NCBI RefSeq assembly: GCF_003097655.1
Contig: NZ_QCZH01000004.1
Location: 1 to 64,000 of the forward strand
Source: Flavobacterium laiguense
Lineage (GTDB): Bacteria > Bacteroidota > Bacteroidia > Flavobacteriales > Flavobacteriaceae
Direction: 5' to 3'
DNA length: 64,000 nt
Positions 18,432 through 26,598 of the stretch are shown piece after piece. Under the pieces are notes generated by a model. That model had not been told where the DNA came from, searched no databases, and saw only the letters and a program-made list of their open reading frames with translations. Every line of letters begins with the position of its first letter. The first letter of the stretch is position 1. A program made the position numbers and the translations under genes.

Positions 18432-18455
18432 TTTGACACACTAATGGCTGTCAAA
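18432..18455. terminator. Conserved hairpin after the small Cys-rich gene (copy 1)
   Basis: TTTGACA (18432-18438) pairs with TGTCAAA (18449-18455). The same hairpin follows the paralogous gene at 31000-31023. Conservation in both copies suggests a 3'-end structure, although no strong T run follows on the minus strand. Confidence 0.45.
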
Positions 18456-18462
18456 ATTGAAT

Positions 18463-18837
18463 TTAGCCTATTTTAGGAATGAGCCAAAGTGATTGAAAAC
18501 CGGAAGAAATAGTGGTTTTCAAATCATCAAAACCTCCTTTTTTTGTATAAAAAAAGAGTGCTTTAGTATTTATTTCTGCTACAAAAGGGGCAATAACGGC
18601 AATTTGCACGGAAGGAATATTGCAATTCGAATGACCACATTTTCCGCCACAGCCATCGTGTCGTTTCCCATTTTGATTATTATGGGAATCACAACAATCT
18701 TTTGCATCTTGTTTTGAAGAGACTTCTTTTTTACAAAAAACTTTATTAGAATGTTTATTACCACAAGCAAAAACCGCACTTGGTATCATTAAGAAACCAA
18801 ATACAGCTAGTACTAATATGTAGATTTTTTTATTCAT
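18463..18837 (-). CDS. Small Cys/His-rich exported protein (copy 1)
   Basis: The 124-residue protein has a signal peptide (ending at AVFA, about residue 24). The mature protein is dense in Cys and His: CGNKHSNKVFCKKE, DCCDSHNNQNGKRHDGCGGK, CGHSNC. It then has a hydrophobic segment and the end SLWLIPKIG. No family is recognised. The ligand-rich head suggests metal binding outside the cytoplasm, which is inference supported by its place in the island. A close paralog is encoded at 31031-31405, and the whole surrounding segment is duplicated. Confidence 0.65.
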   Translation of the reverse strand: MNKKIYILVLAVFGFLMIPSAVFACGNKHSNKVFCKKEVSSKQDAKDCCDSHNNQNGKRHDGCGGKCGHSNCNIPSVQIAVIAPFVAEINTKALFFYTKKGGFDDLKTTISSGFQSLWLIPKIG

Positions 18838-18854
18838 TCGATTAAAAGTTAGGG

Positions 18855-18862
18855 CAAAGCTA
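18855..18862 (-). promoter_or_regulatory. -7 element for the Cys-rich gene (copy 1)
   Basis: On the minus strand this reads TAGCTTTG, fitting TAnnTTTG, 18 bases before the start codon. The equivalent site in the second copy (31424-31431) reads TAACTTTG and is retained. No clear -33 TTG is seen. Confidence 0.4.
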
Positions 18863-18894
18863 GGTCATTTCAGCTTTAATACAAAAATAAGCAT

Positions 18895-18966
18895 CCTAAT
18901 TTAACACTATTTATCGTTACCTATAACTGAAAAGATGATAGACTGAGAAAGGGACAAAACAACATT
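18895..18966 (-). pseudogene. 3' fragment of a phage holin-like gene
   Basis: This matches the last ~60 bases of the holin-family gene at 31488-31832 (ATGATAGACTG and neighbouring bases) with a few differences. It then switches abruptly to an unrelated match at 18968. Only the C-terminal ~18 codons are present. Confidence 0.7.
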
Positions 18967-18967
18967 A

Positions 18968-19130
18968 CATCTTATGCCCCTCCATTGGGTCGCTGCCTTT
19001 TCGGAATTTATATTCTCTGTTTATTACATAAGCTCCGGTAATCACAACTTTTTTTGAAGGATTTATTTCTGAAATAATTTCAATCCTCCCCGTTTATTTT
19101 CACTCCGTTTCAACCATAAGACTTTCAATT
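18968..19130 (-). pseudogene. 3' fragment of a cusB-like adaptor gene
   Basis: The bases match the end of the adaptor gene at 22572-23789, including the codons for FRKGSDPMEGHKM, with frameshifting differences further in. It covers about 50 codons and lacks everything upstream. Its junction with the holin-gene fragment shows that at least two recombination events shaped this spot. Confidence 0.75.
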
Positions 19131-19215
19131 TGAATGTTGGTCAATCAATATAACTCCGATTTTTATTTAGCTTGCAAATGATGGTTTTTTATTTGTTTTA
19201 AGAAAAACACCCCTA

Positions 19216-21957
19216 TTATACATTTTTGTATTCTGTTTTTTTACGGTATTCAAAAACAGTCAGACAAATTATTCCCGAAGCCAAAGGGAATAGCCAATCT
19301 ACCAACAGTAAAGGAGAAGTGTGAAAATAAAGATTTAACAATGGCAGGTAAACTAACAACAAAACACAAGAAAAGGAAAACAAAAAACCGATAAAAAGTT
19401 TTTTGTTTGAGAATAAATATTTCCCGAAAACATTACCGGCGGTTCTTGCCGAAAGTACATTGGCGTAATTACCAAAGATTATGGAAACAAAAGTAACTGT
19501 GATTGCCTTTTCGTAATGATCTGAAAGATGGTGATTATGTAAAAACACTCCTAAAAAAGCCGAATAAGCTACTAGCCCTGTAATCAGACCATTGATTAGG
19601 ATTCCATTCATTGTGTTTTTGGTAAGAATTTTGTCTTTCGGGTTTCTGGGAGGATTTTCCATGATGTTTTTTTCCGGTGGGTCATAAGTCAACATCATTA
19701 ACGGAAACAATTCACCCACCATATCTATCAATAAAATCTGAACAGCTAATATTGGCGTTGCAATACCCCAGAAAGCTCCTGTAAAACCAAACAAAACACA
19801 AGACAATTCAGCAATGTTACAGGTAATATTTATTTTGATATTCTTTTCCAGATTCCAGAAAATGGTTCTTCCTTCTTTTACGGCGACGACAATGGTGGAA
19901 AAATTATCATCCAGTAAAATCATATTGGCAGCTTCCTGCGCTACTTTAGAACCATTTTTTCCCATTGCAATTCCAATGTCGGCTCTCTTTAGACTAAGCG
20001 TATCGTTTACACCATCACCAGTTACTGCTACAATTTCACCCTGTTTTATCAGCAGATCCACTATGCGGAATTTATCATCGGGAGACACTCTTGAAAATAT
20101 CACTGCCCTATTTTTAAAAACAGACGTCAGTTGTTGGTCTGTCATCGATTGTAATGAGGTTCCGTTAATTATTTTCGGAAACTCATTGCCTTCATTCATC
20201 AAACCAATATTTTTAGAAATTGCTTTTGCGGTTATTTCATTGTCTCCTGTTATCATAAAGACTTTCATATGTGCCTTGAAAACAGATTCAATAGCTTCTT
20301 TCACTTCCTCGTGTGGCGGATCAAACATAGTAACGAATCCGGCAAAGATTAATCCTTGTTCAGCATCGTCAATCGTATAATCATCTTTAAATTCAATTTC
20401 TTTGTATGCAATGGCAATTACCCGTAGTGCATTTTCAGAAAATGTTTCTGACATAGACAGCATTTGCTGTCTTTGTGCATCTGTCAATTCATTTATATTT
20501 CCGTCAGAAATGATTTTTATTGATTTTTGCAATATGGATTCAATAGAGCCTTTGACAGAAGAAATAATTTTATTTTGATGGCCACGAATAATCGAAGCTC
20601 TTTTACGAAATGAATCGAATCCAAATGCTTTTATCAAAGGGTATTCTTTTTCAATTTCTTCTAATGTGAATCCGGCTTTCAATGCGAGCGTTGCAAATGC
20701 AGCTTCTGTAGGATCACCAATGCAATACCAAGAAGGATGGTATTTATCGGGGGGACTCACTTTTCCGGTGGAAGAAAGAAATCCAGAAAGAAAAAATAGT
20801 TTAGAATTTCCTAAAGAATCTTTTTTTAAAACATTGCTTTGATCGTCAGAAATACTTCCAAGAGGTTCGTAACCCAATCCTGAAACCGTAAAGGATTTGC
20901 CATTGAAGTAACACCCCGTGATGGTCATTTCATTTTTAGTAATGGTTCCTGTTTTGTCTGATGCTATGACAGTTGCTGAACCTAATGTTTGTGCCGAAAC
21001 AATCTTTTTTATTATTGCTTTTCTTTTAGCCAACCTTCCAACTGCCAGTGCCAGTGCCATTGAAATTTGCGCAGGTAATCCTTCGGGAACCATTGCGGCG
21101 GCAACGCTTACGGAAAAAACAAGTGCCAATGCAATTGAATCATTTAGTAATAATCGCGTAGCAAACAGGAAGACTCCAACGAATAGAGTTACATAGGTCA
21201 GTTTCTTTGCAACATCTGCAATTTCAATTTGTACAGGGGAATCTGCAGACTTAATTTCCTGAGAGCTAGCACTTATTTTACCAATTTCCGTTTGTATCCC
21301 GATTGCATAAACAATACCGATTGCTTCACCACGAGCAACCGTTGTTCCCATATAAACACAATTTTTTATTTCAGCAAGAGGCAATGTTATATCGGTAGAA
21401 AATAAATGGTCTTTGCTTGAAGGCAATGATTCCCCAGTGAGAATAAATTCATTTACAGCAAAGCCATTTGAATAAAGCAAACGAATGTCTGCGGGAACGC
21501 CGTCACCTTCATATAGCTTTACAAGATCACCGGGCACAAGGTCTTCTGCAAAAATTTCAATTGTTTTACCTTCTCTTACAACCGTGCATTTGTTTACAAT
21601 CAACTTTTTAAGTGAGGCAAGAATATTTTCGGCTTTCCATTCCTGATAGAAACCAATGAGGGAATTCAAGATTACAATAATTAAAAGTATGGAACCATCG
21701 CGTGGCTGCCCTAAGTAATACGCCACTAAGGATGCAACAATCAAAATGAGAACTAGCGGACTTGTGAATTGACCGAAAAGTATTTTAAAAACATTTTTTG
21801 AATTCTCTACTTTCAGTACATTAGTGCCATACTTTTTCCTAACCTTTTCGATTGTATTTTCGCTTAGACCATTTTCAGCATTACTGTTGAATTGATTAAT
21901 GACAGTATCGATATGATGTTGGTAGAATTCCATATTACAATCATTTATTAGCTGCAT
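19216..21957 (-). CDS. P2-type cation-transporting ATPase
   Basis: This 913-residue inner-membrane P-type ATPase has a cation-ATPase N domain (about 12-75). The actuator holds LTGESLPS, and TM4 carries the VPEGLPAQIS signature of P2 pumps. The phosphorylation motif is SDKTGTITKNEMTI, the hinge is TGDGVNDTLSLKRADIG, and a six-helix C-terminal domain follows. TM5 keeps N and E (CNIAELSC), as in Ca2+ pumps. TM6 reads LLIDMVGELFP where SERCA-like pumps have NLVTDGLP, closer to the ID...D of Na/K pumps, so the ion cannot be assigned. The start ATG overlaps the stop of the upstream P-loop gene (TAATG), implying coupled translation. It is not a copper-type (CPC) pump. Confidence 0.88.
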   Translation of the reverse strand: MQLINDCNMEFYQHHIDTVINQFNSNAENGLSENTIEKVRKKYGTNVLKVENSKNVFKILFGQFTSPLVLILIVASLVAYYLGQPRDGSILLIIVILNSLIGFYQEWKAENILASLKKLIVNKCTVVREGKTIEIFAEDLVPGDLVKLYEGDGVPADIRLLYSNGFAVNEFILTGESLPSSKDHLFSTDITLPLAEIKNCVYMGTTVARGEAIGIVYAIGIQTEIGKISASSQEIKSADSPVQIEIADVAKKLTYVTLFVGVFLFATRLLLNDSIALALVFSVSVAAAMVPEGLPAQISMALALAVGRLAKRKAIIKKIVSAQTLGSATVIASDKTGTITKNEMTITGCYFNGKSFTVSGLGYEPLGSISDDQSNVLKKDSLGNSKLFFLSGFLSSTGKVSPPDKYHPSWYCIGDPTEAAFATLALKAGFTLEEIEKEYPLIKAFGFDSFRKRASIIRGHQNKIISSVKGSIESILQKSIKIISDGNINELTDAQRQQMLSMSETFSENALRVIAIAYKEIEFKDDYTIDDAEQGLIFAGFVTMFDPPHEEVKEAIESVFKAHMKVFMITGDNEITAKAISKNIGLMNEGNEFPKIINGTSLQSMTDQQLTSVFKNRAVIFSRVSPDDKFRIVDLLIKQGEIVAVTGDGVNDTLSLKRADIGIAMGKNGSKVAQEAANMILLDDNFSTIVVAVKEGRTIFWNLEKNIKINITCNIAELSCVLFGFTGAFWGIATPILAVQILLIDMVGELFPLMMLTYDPPEKNIMENPPRNPKDKILTKNTMNGILINGLITGLVAYSAFLGVFLHNHHLSDHYEKAITVTFVSIIFGNYANVLSARTAGNVFGKYLFSNKKLFIGFLFSFSCVLLLVYLPLLNLYFHTSPLLLVDWLFPLASGIICLTVFEYRKKTEYKNV

Positions 21958-22511
21958 TAAAGATTATTCAAAATAAAATCTACTCTTTCTGCTGTCGGGA
22001 GTATTGGAACGTGTACAACTGGGAAAGGCAAGGATTCATAAACTTCTGTAATAAGTGCATGGATTTTTTTCTGCGCTTCTACATTTTCATTCCTTGCATA
22101 ATCATTTACCAAAGGAAGACAATCGAGAATGAAAACTTTTTTATAGGAGACTGTCCGCAGTGCCTCTGTCAGTTTTTTATCTACCGGAAGGTTTAAAAAA
22201 CGATAGTAGGCAAGTGCATCTGGAATGGCACGGTCAAGAAACACCAGAACATCCGGTGAAATTTCATTCTCTTGTTCAATCTGCATGTCTAAAACCCCTA
22301 ACTGGAATTCCCGTTGATTACTTCTGATCTCCTGTATTGTTTTTCCTTTCAGGCGTTGTGTATCGAGAAAGTGTCTGGCGTGTTCCATCGTGGTAACATA
22401 CCCTCTTTCTTTAAGCAGGGTTACAGTTGTCGTTTTACCTGAACTTGGTCCGCCTGTTATGACATACCAGTTTGTTTGCCTTGTGTGATCATTAATGATA
22501 TTTGTTTCCAT
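21957..22511 (-). CDS. AAA/P-loop ATPase of the NadR-kinase-like (AAA_28) type
   Basis: The 184-residue cytoplasmic protein has a Walker A motif near 18-26 (GGPSSGKTT), a Walker B-like DVLVFLDRAIPDAL near 85-98, and no membrane segments. The fold resembles AAA_28 and the kinase half of NadR. The substrate is unknown. Its stop overlaps the start of the P2-type ATPase, so the two are probably made in fixed ratio. A link to the pump is inferred from that arrangement only. Confidence 0.78.
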   Translation of the reverse strand: METNIINDHTRQTNWYVITGGPSSGKTTTVTLLKERGYVTTMEHARHFLDTQRLKGKTIQEIRSNQREFQLGVLDMQIEQENEISPDVLVFLDRAIPDALAYYRFLNLPVDKKLTEALRTVSYKKVFILDCLPLVNDYARNENVEAQKKIHALITEVYESLPFPVVHVPILPTAERVDFILNNL

Positions 22512-22571
22512 TACTCAATTCGTTTTGGATGATTGGGTTGAAATTGGTCATACTGTTGTTTTTATAAAATT

Positions 22572-23789
22572 TTACATCTTATGTCCTTCCATTGGATCGC
22601 TACCTTTTCGGAATTTATATTCACTGTTTATAGCATAAGCTCCAGTAATCACAACTTTTTTTGAAGGATCTATTTCCGATATAATCTCAATCATTCCGTT
22701 TATTTCAACGCCTGTTTCCACCATTACGTTTTCAAAAACACCTGGCCGTTTTTCTACCCAAATATACGATGCATTTTGATCTTGGATTACCGCATCAATG
22801 GGGATAAACAATCCTTTGATATTGGACTGTTTTAATTTTGCGACAGCCTGCATTCCCGGTTTTAGCTGTAAATTTCGATTCGGAACTTCCAACCGAATGA
22901 GAAGCAGTCTCGTGTCTGTATTCACTTCTGGATTGATGAATGTAACTTTCGCTTGGTTTGTTTGTTCTGGAAAATCAGTATACGATATTTGTGCCGTTTG
23001 ACCAATGCGCAACGTTTTAGCATAGTTTATGTTTACCTGCGTTTCAAGCCAAAGAGTATTTAAATCGGCTACTTTAATCAGACCGGAACCTTCCATGACA
23101 TAACTGCCTTCGGTGGCAATTATTTCAAAAACGGTACCGCTGTACGTACTGTGAAAAGTAGTATAGGGCGAAACGTCTGCACTCTTTTTTATATTTTCAA
23201 TTTGCGTATTTGACAAGCCATAAAAAAGTAGTTTTTGCTTGGCTGCACGGAACATATTTTGGGCGTTCTTCCCAAAATCACCAGGCATCGATAGTTGTTT
23301 GTATGCCGTAAAATAATCTTGTTTGGCTATGGCAATTTCCTCACTGTACAATTGATAAACGGGATCATTCTTTTTCACATAATCGCCGACAGTTTTAAAA
23401 TACAATCGCTCAATACGCCCCATTGATCTGGTAGAAAGGGTATTTATTTTTTCTTGATTAACTGTCAAAACACCCGTGAACTTCTGCTCTAAATCACTTT
23501 GGGTTGTTCCAATAGTCTGAGTGGTAATATTCCCCAACTGTATTTGTTGCTTACTCAAACTGATTTCGTTTGTTTCTTTATCATTATTTTTTATGGGAGT
23601 CAACTCCATATGACAAATAGGACATTTCCCTGGTTTATCTTCTTTTATCTGAGGATCCATAGAGCAAGTATAGAAAACTGTTTCTTTTTTTTCATGCATG
23701 CTATGATCTTCCTCTTTTTTGGTATTACAAGCTATAAATACCGAAAACAGTATTGACAAAAGACCCATTATTTTTATCCTTTTACTCAT
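22572..23789 (-). CDS. cusB: RND efflux periplasmic adaptor, CusB-like, with HMBD (first)
   Basis: This periplasmic lipoprotein adaptor of about 405 residues links an RND pump to TolC. I place the start at the ATG of MSKRIKIMG (23789), which overlaps the preceding stop as ATGAGTAA. An upstream ATG at 23819 would overlap that gene further. A lipobox-like FIAC lies near residue 20, followed by an HMBD (FYTCSMDPQIKEDKPGKCPI). Then come barrel-sandwich and hairpin segments and a membrane-proximal domain ending KFRKGSDPMEGHKM. The Met/His-rich tail may bind Cu or Ag. A 3' fragment of this gene is duplicated at 18968-19130. Confidence 0.87.
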   Translation of the reverse strand: MSKRIKIMGLLSILFSVFIACNTKKEEDHSMHEKKETVFYTCSMDPQIKEDKPGKCPICHMELTPIKNNDKETNEISLSKQQIQLGNITTQTIGTTQSDLEQKFTGVLTVNQEKINTLSTRSMGRIERLYFKTVGDYVKKNDPVYQLYSEEIAIAKQDYFTAYKQLSMPGDFGKNAQNMFRAAKQKLLFYGLSNTQIENIKKSADVSPYTTFHSTYSGTVFEIIATEGSYVMEGSGLIKVADLNTLWLETQVNINYAKTLRIGQTAQISYTDFPEQTNQAKVTFINPEVNTDTRLLLIRLEVPNRNLQLKPGMQAVAKLKQSNIKGLFIPIDAVIQDQNASYIWVEKRPGVFENVMVETGVEINGMIEIISEIDPSKKVVITGAYAINSEYKFRKGSDPMEGHKM

Positions 23790-25041
23790 GATTTTTTGTG
23801 GTTTTAATAAAGCTCTCACTATCCATTAGATATTGTGCGTTTTTAGCAATTGTATCTTTCACAGAAAGACCATTTACTATCTGAACAAAATCATCCATTT
23901 CTTTTCCAGTTTTTATTGCAATTGCCTTAAATCCATTTTCCTTTTTTATAAAAACTATTTTTTGGACTCCAACACTTACCATTGCTTCTTTTTGCAACCA
24001 AATTCCTTTTATTGGACTTGTTTCTACAATGCCCTGCAATCTCAAACCAATTGGCCACTTCAACGTACTGTTATTCAAATAAACCCGAATTCTGTTGGAT
24101 TTGTCTGTTGCATTAAATTGCGTTTCTATGAAATTTATTTTTGCATTAAAGCTATCATTTTTATCCAATTCTGAAGTAATGACTATTGATTCGTTTATTT
24201 TTATTAGACTATTGTAACCTTGAATAATATTAAAAACACCCCATACAGCATCAGTATTCAGCAGTTTAAAAACTGTCTCTCCCTTTTTCACATAACTCCC
24301 TTCTTTTATATTTAATGCTTCGGTGTTGTTGCCCACATTTGACATTTCAGGAGCACTCGTATTTTCCATTTTTTCCGTTCCTGCAACAATTCCATGAGCT
24401 GGGCTATAAATACTGATTCGAGGATTTACTTTTCTGGAAGAGGACAATGCATTGATCTGGCTTTCTGTCATTCCATAAAGTAGTAGTTTTTGTTTTGACG
24501 CTTTAATAATCGACACATTATCGACATCATTAGAAATTAAATAAATAAAATTTTGCTGTTCGGTCAATAATTCCGGACTATATAAATCAAAGAGTTTCTG
24601 TCCTTTATTTATTCTCTGAAACTTATAATGAACATACATTTTTTCTATTCTTCCGCTTATTCGAGCGGCAATATTCACAGCTGAATTTGGATCATAAGCC
24701 ACAATACCGGGTAATTTTATTTCGCTGTTAATTGTGGTGTCTACTGCGGTTGTGGTCTGGTAATTCCCGATAACAAAATTATCGGTCGGTTTCAAAAGAT
24801 TGTCAATAGATTGATTTTCTACAACATGACTTTCTATTACCTTTTTTACCAAAGTCATTCCGCATATAGGACATTTACCGGGTTTGTCACTTCTAATTTC
24901 GGGATGCATCGAACAGGTGTAAACGGCATCTTGATGCTCGCTTACAGAATGATTATCTGATGGCAAGGCAAAGAAATAGATTGCAGTTCCAACAACCAAA
25001 ATCCCTATAAAAACCAACCCATATTTTAAATAGTTATTCAT
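23782..25041 (-). CDS. RND efflux periplasmic adaptor, CusB-like, with HMBD (second)
   Basis: This second adaptor has 419 residues. It has an N-terminal anchor or signal (about 6-26), an HMBD near 38-66 (VYTCSMHPEIRSDKPGKCPI then CGMTLV), and a lipoyl/barrel-sandwich core (SGRIEKMYVHYKFQRINKGQ). An insertion around 215-240 (EKMENTSAPEMSNVGNNTEA) is Met-rich. It is clearly diverged from the adaptor at 22572, so the pump may use mixed trimers or hexamers, or each may serve a different partner. A MITE-like element separates it from cusC. Confidence 0.85.
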   Translation of the reverse strand: MNNYLKYGLVFIGILVVGTAIYFFALPSDNHSVSEHQDAVYTCSMHPEIRSDKPGKCPICGMTLVKKVIESHVVENQSIDNLLKPTDNFVIGNYQTTTAVDTTINSEIKLPGIVAYDPNSAVNIAARISGRIEKMYVHYKFQRINKGQKLFDLYSPELLTEQQNFIYLISNDVDNVSIIKASKQKLLLYGMTESQINALSSSRKVNPRISIYSPAHGIVAGTEKMENTSAPEMSNVGNNTEALNIKEGSYVKKGETVFKLLNTDAVWGVFNIIQGYNSLIKINESIVITSELDKNDSFNAKINFIETQFNATDKSNRIRVYLNNSTLKWPIGLRLQGIVETSPIKGIWLQKEAMVSVGVQKIVFIKKENGFKAIAIKTGKEMDDFVQIVNGLSVKDTIAKNAQYLMDSESFIKTTKNHE

Positions 25042-25128
25042 TTGTTATATTTATTACTTTTTATTGGTCAAATGTAATTCGCGTATCGTCATTGGTATTT
25101 AAGACCAATTTACGATTATGCTCATTTT

Positions 25129-25134
25129 ATCATT
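25129..25134. repeat. Left flanking duplication of the second MITE-like element
   Basis: ATCATT (or ATCATTA if the boundary is moved by one base) is repeated at 25341-25346/25347, just after the inverted-repeat element. The right copy contains the stop codon of the TolC-like gene, so insertion left that reading frame intact. Confidence 0.65.
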
Positions 25135-25340
25135 AACCTGTTGGGTGTAAATGTTTTTTAACCACATAGAAGCATAGAATTTATAGTTTTTAAAAAGAGT
25201 TTGATAGATGTTTTACTTTTCACATAGTCAATCTATGTGAAAAATAGTGCTATTTTCTATTCTTTCTTTAATTATTAGTTGTAAATCTATGCATCTATGT
25301 GGTTTGTTTTTTATTTAAACAGAATTATACCCAACGGGTT
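25135..25340. mobile_element. MITE-like non-autonomous element (206 bp)
   Basis: The left end AACCTGTTGGGTGTAA is an inverted copy of the right end (AACCCGTTGGGTATAA on the other strand). Further in, AACCACATAGAAGCATAGA mirrors the right arm (ACCACATAGATGCATAGA), giving imperfect ends of about 50-60 bp. A nested palindrome, CACATAGTCAATCTATGTG, lies at 25221-25239. There is no coding sequence for a transposase. Short direct repeats flank it. It sits between cusC and the second cusB-like gene. Confidence 0.72.
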
Positions 25341-25344
25341 ATCA

Positions 25345-26598
25345 TTAGTTCGTTTCTAGTTGTTTTTCAATTTCTACTTGTGTTGCCAAAATACTTTGCA
25401 GTTTTTCCAACGCCTCAATTTGAGCCATATTCAAGGCTTCCCAAGCATCGAGAACCGCAAATAAATCTCCCGTGTTATTTTGCCACGCTATTATTGACGT
25501 ATCATAATTTTTTCGCAAAGCCGGAATAATATGTTTATTGGCAATTTCATATTGTTTTTTCAAATTAGTCAACTCGGAGTTCATTCCCATAATCATTCCG
25601 GTTGTCTCGTTCAAAATCATTTGCTTTTGCCAATTCAGGCTTTCATTTTTAATTTGAAAACTATTGATATTGGCTTTATTCATTTTGGTTGACCACGGCA
25701 TGGGAATTGTGATCATTCCCATTAAATTAAACTGTTGCGGCTGATTGCCAAAAGCAAACATATTGTCATATTTAATTCCGAATTCCGGCAATTGTTTTGC
25801 TTTTTCCACTTCCACTTTCAACCGATTGATTTCCATTGTTTTTTCAATGGCTTTAATGTCGCTTCTGTTTTGTGAAAGTTTCGCGGTATCCATTTCCGTC
25901 AAGCTGTATTCTTTGAATTTATAGATCGTATCAATCTCAAACGAAGTGTATTTATCCCTTGCCATCAATGAATTCAATATAAATTTACTTTTAGAGATGT
26001 CATTTTCCAGCATCACAATCATACTTTGCAAGGCGCTAAATTGGGATTTTGCTTTATAATAAGTGGGCAATTTATCCATGTTGTATTGATACCTAATTTC
26101 CATACTTTTAATCATATAGCTTAAAAGCGACAAATTTTCATTAGCTATTTTAACTTTTTTTAACGCAACTTGCCATTGATAATAATTGGTTTTGGCAACG
26201 GCATTCAATTGATTGATGGTGTAATTTTTGTTTTCTGTTTCCACAGAAGACATTGCATTCATATAGTTAGAATCGGCTTTTAGTTTTCTGGTATTGGGTA
26301 TCATTTGGGTAACGCCTAGCATATAGGAACCCATCCCGGATGACATTTCATCAGCTTTCCAGAGTTTTGCATTATAGGGTGTCATAAAAAAACCGGTTTC
26401 CACTTGGGGAGGCATCCAGCTTTTTGCTCCTTTTGCAGCAGCATCCATGCTTTGAATATCGGCATCGTACATTTTTAATTGCGGATTATTTTCCTTGATC
26501 GTACTCAAGATAGCATCCAACGAAAGTGTTTGAGCATTACCATTTATAACGCTTAAAATCAAAACACTTATAACGAGAAAATAATTATTCTTTGACAT
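25345..26598 (-). CDS. cusC: TolC-family outer-membrane channel, CusC-like
   Basis: The 417-residue protein has a signal peptide (ending near NGNAQ, residue 23) and the long helical repeats of an outer-membrane efflux protein. Examples are ILSTIKENNPQLKMYDADIQ near the start and LDAWEALNMAQIEALEKLQS near the end. It forms the outer-membrane exit duct of the CusABC-type pump. The start overlaps the end of the permease gene by 14 bases, which indicates one operon. Numerous Met residues near the N-terminal third (GFFMTPYNAKLWKADEMSSG) fit a metal efflux duct. Confidence 0.87.
   Translation of the reverse strand: MSKNNYFLVISVLILSVINGNAQTLSLDAILSTIKENNPQLKMYDADIQSMDAAAKGAKSWMPPQVETGFFMTPYNAKLWKADEMSSGMGSYMLGVTQMIPNTRKLKADSNYMNAMSSVETENKNYTINQLNAVAKTNYYQWQVALKKVKIANENLSLLSYMIKSMEIRYQYNMDKLPTYYKAKSQFSALQSMIVMLENDISKSKFILNSLMARDKYTSFEIDTIYKFKEYSLTEMDTAKLSQNRSDIKAIEKTMEINRLKVEVEKAKQLPEFGIKYDNMFAFGNQPQQFNLMGMITIPMPWSTKMNKANINSFQIKNESLNWQKQMILNETTGMIMGMNSELTNLKKQYEIANKHIIPALRKNYDTSIIAWQNNTGDLFAVLDAWEALNMAQIEALEKLQSILATQVEIEKQLETN

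Larger units (their letters stand above)
18838..19215. other. Chimeric gene-remnant stretch
   Basis: This gene-free stretch is made of copied pieces. 18838-18966 matches 31406-31540 (upstream region of the Cys-rich gene plus the 3' end of the holin-like gene). 18968 to about 19130 matches the 3' end of the adaptor gene at 22572. After about 19130 I see nothing recognisable up to the ATPase stop at 19216. Confidence 0.75.
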
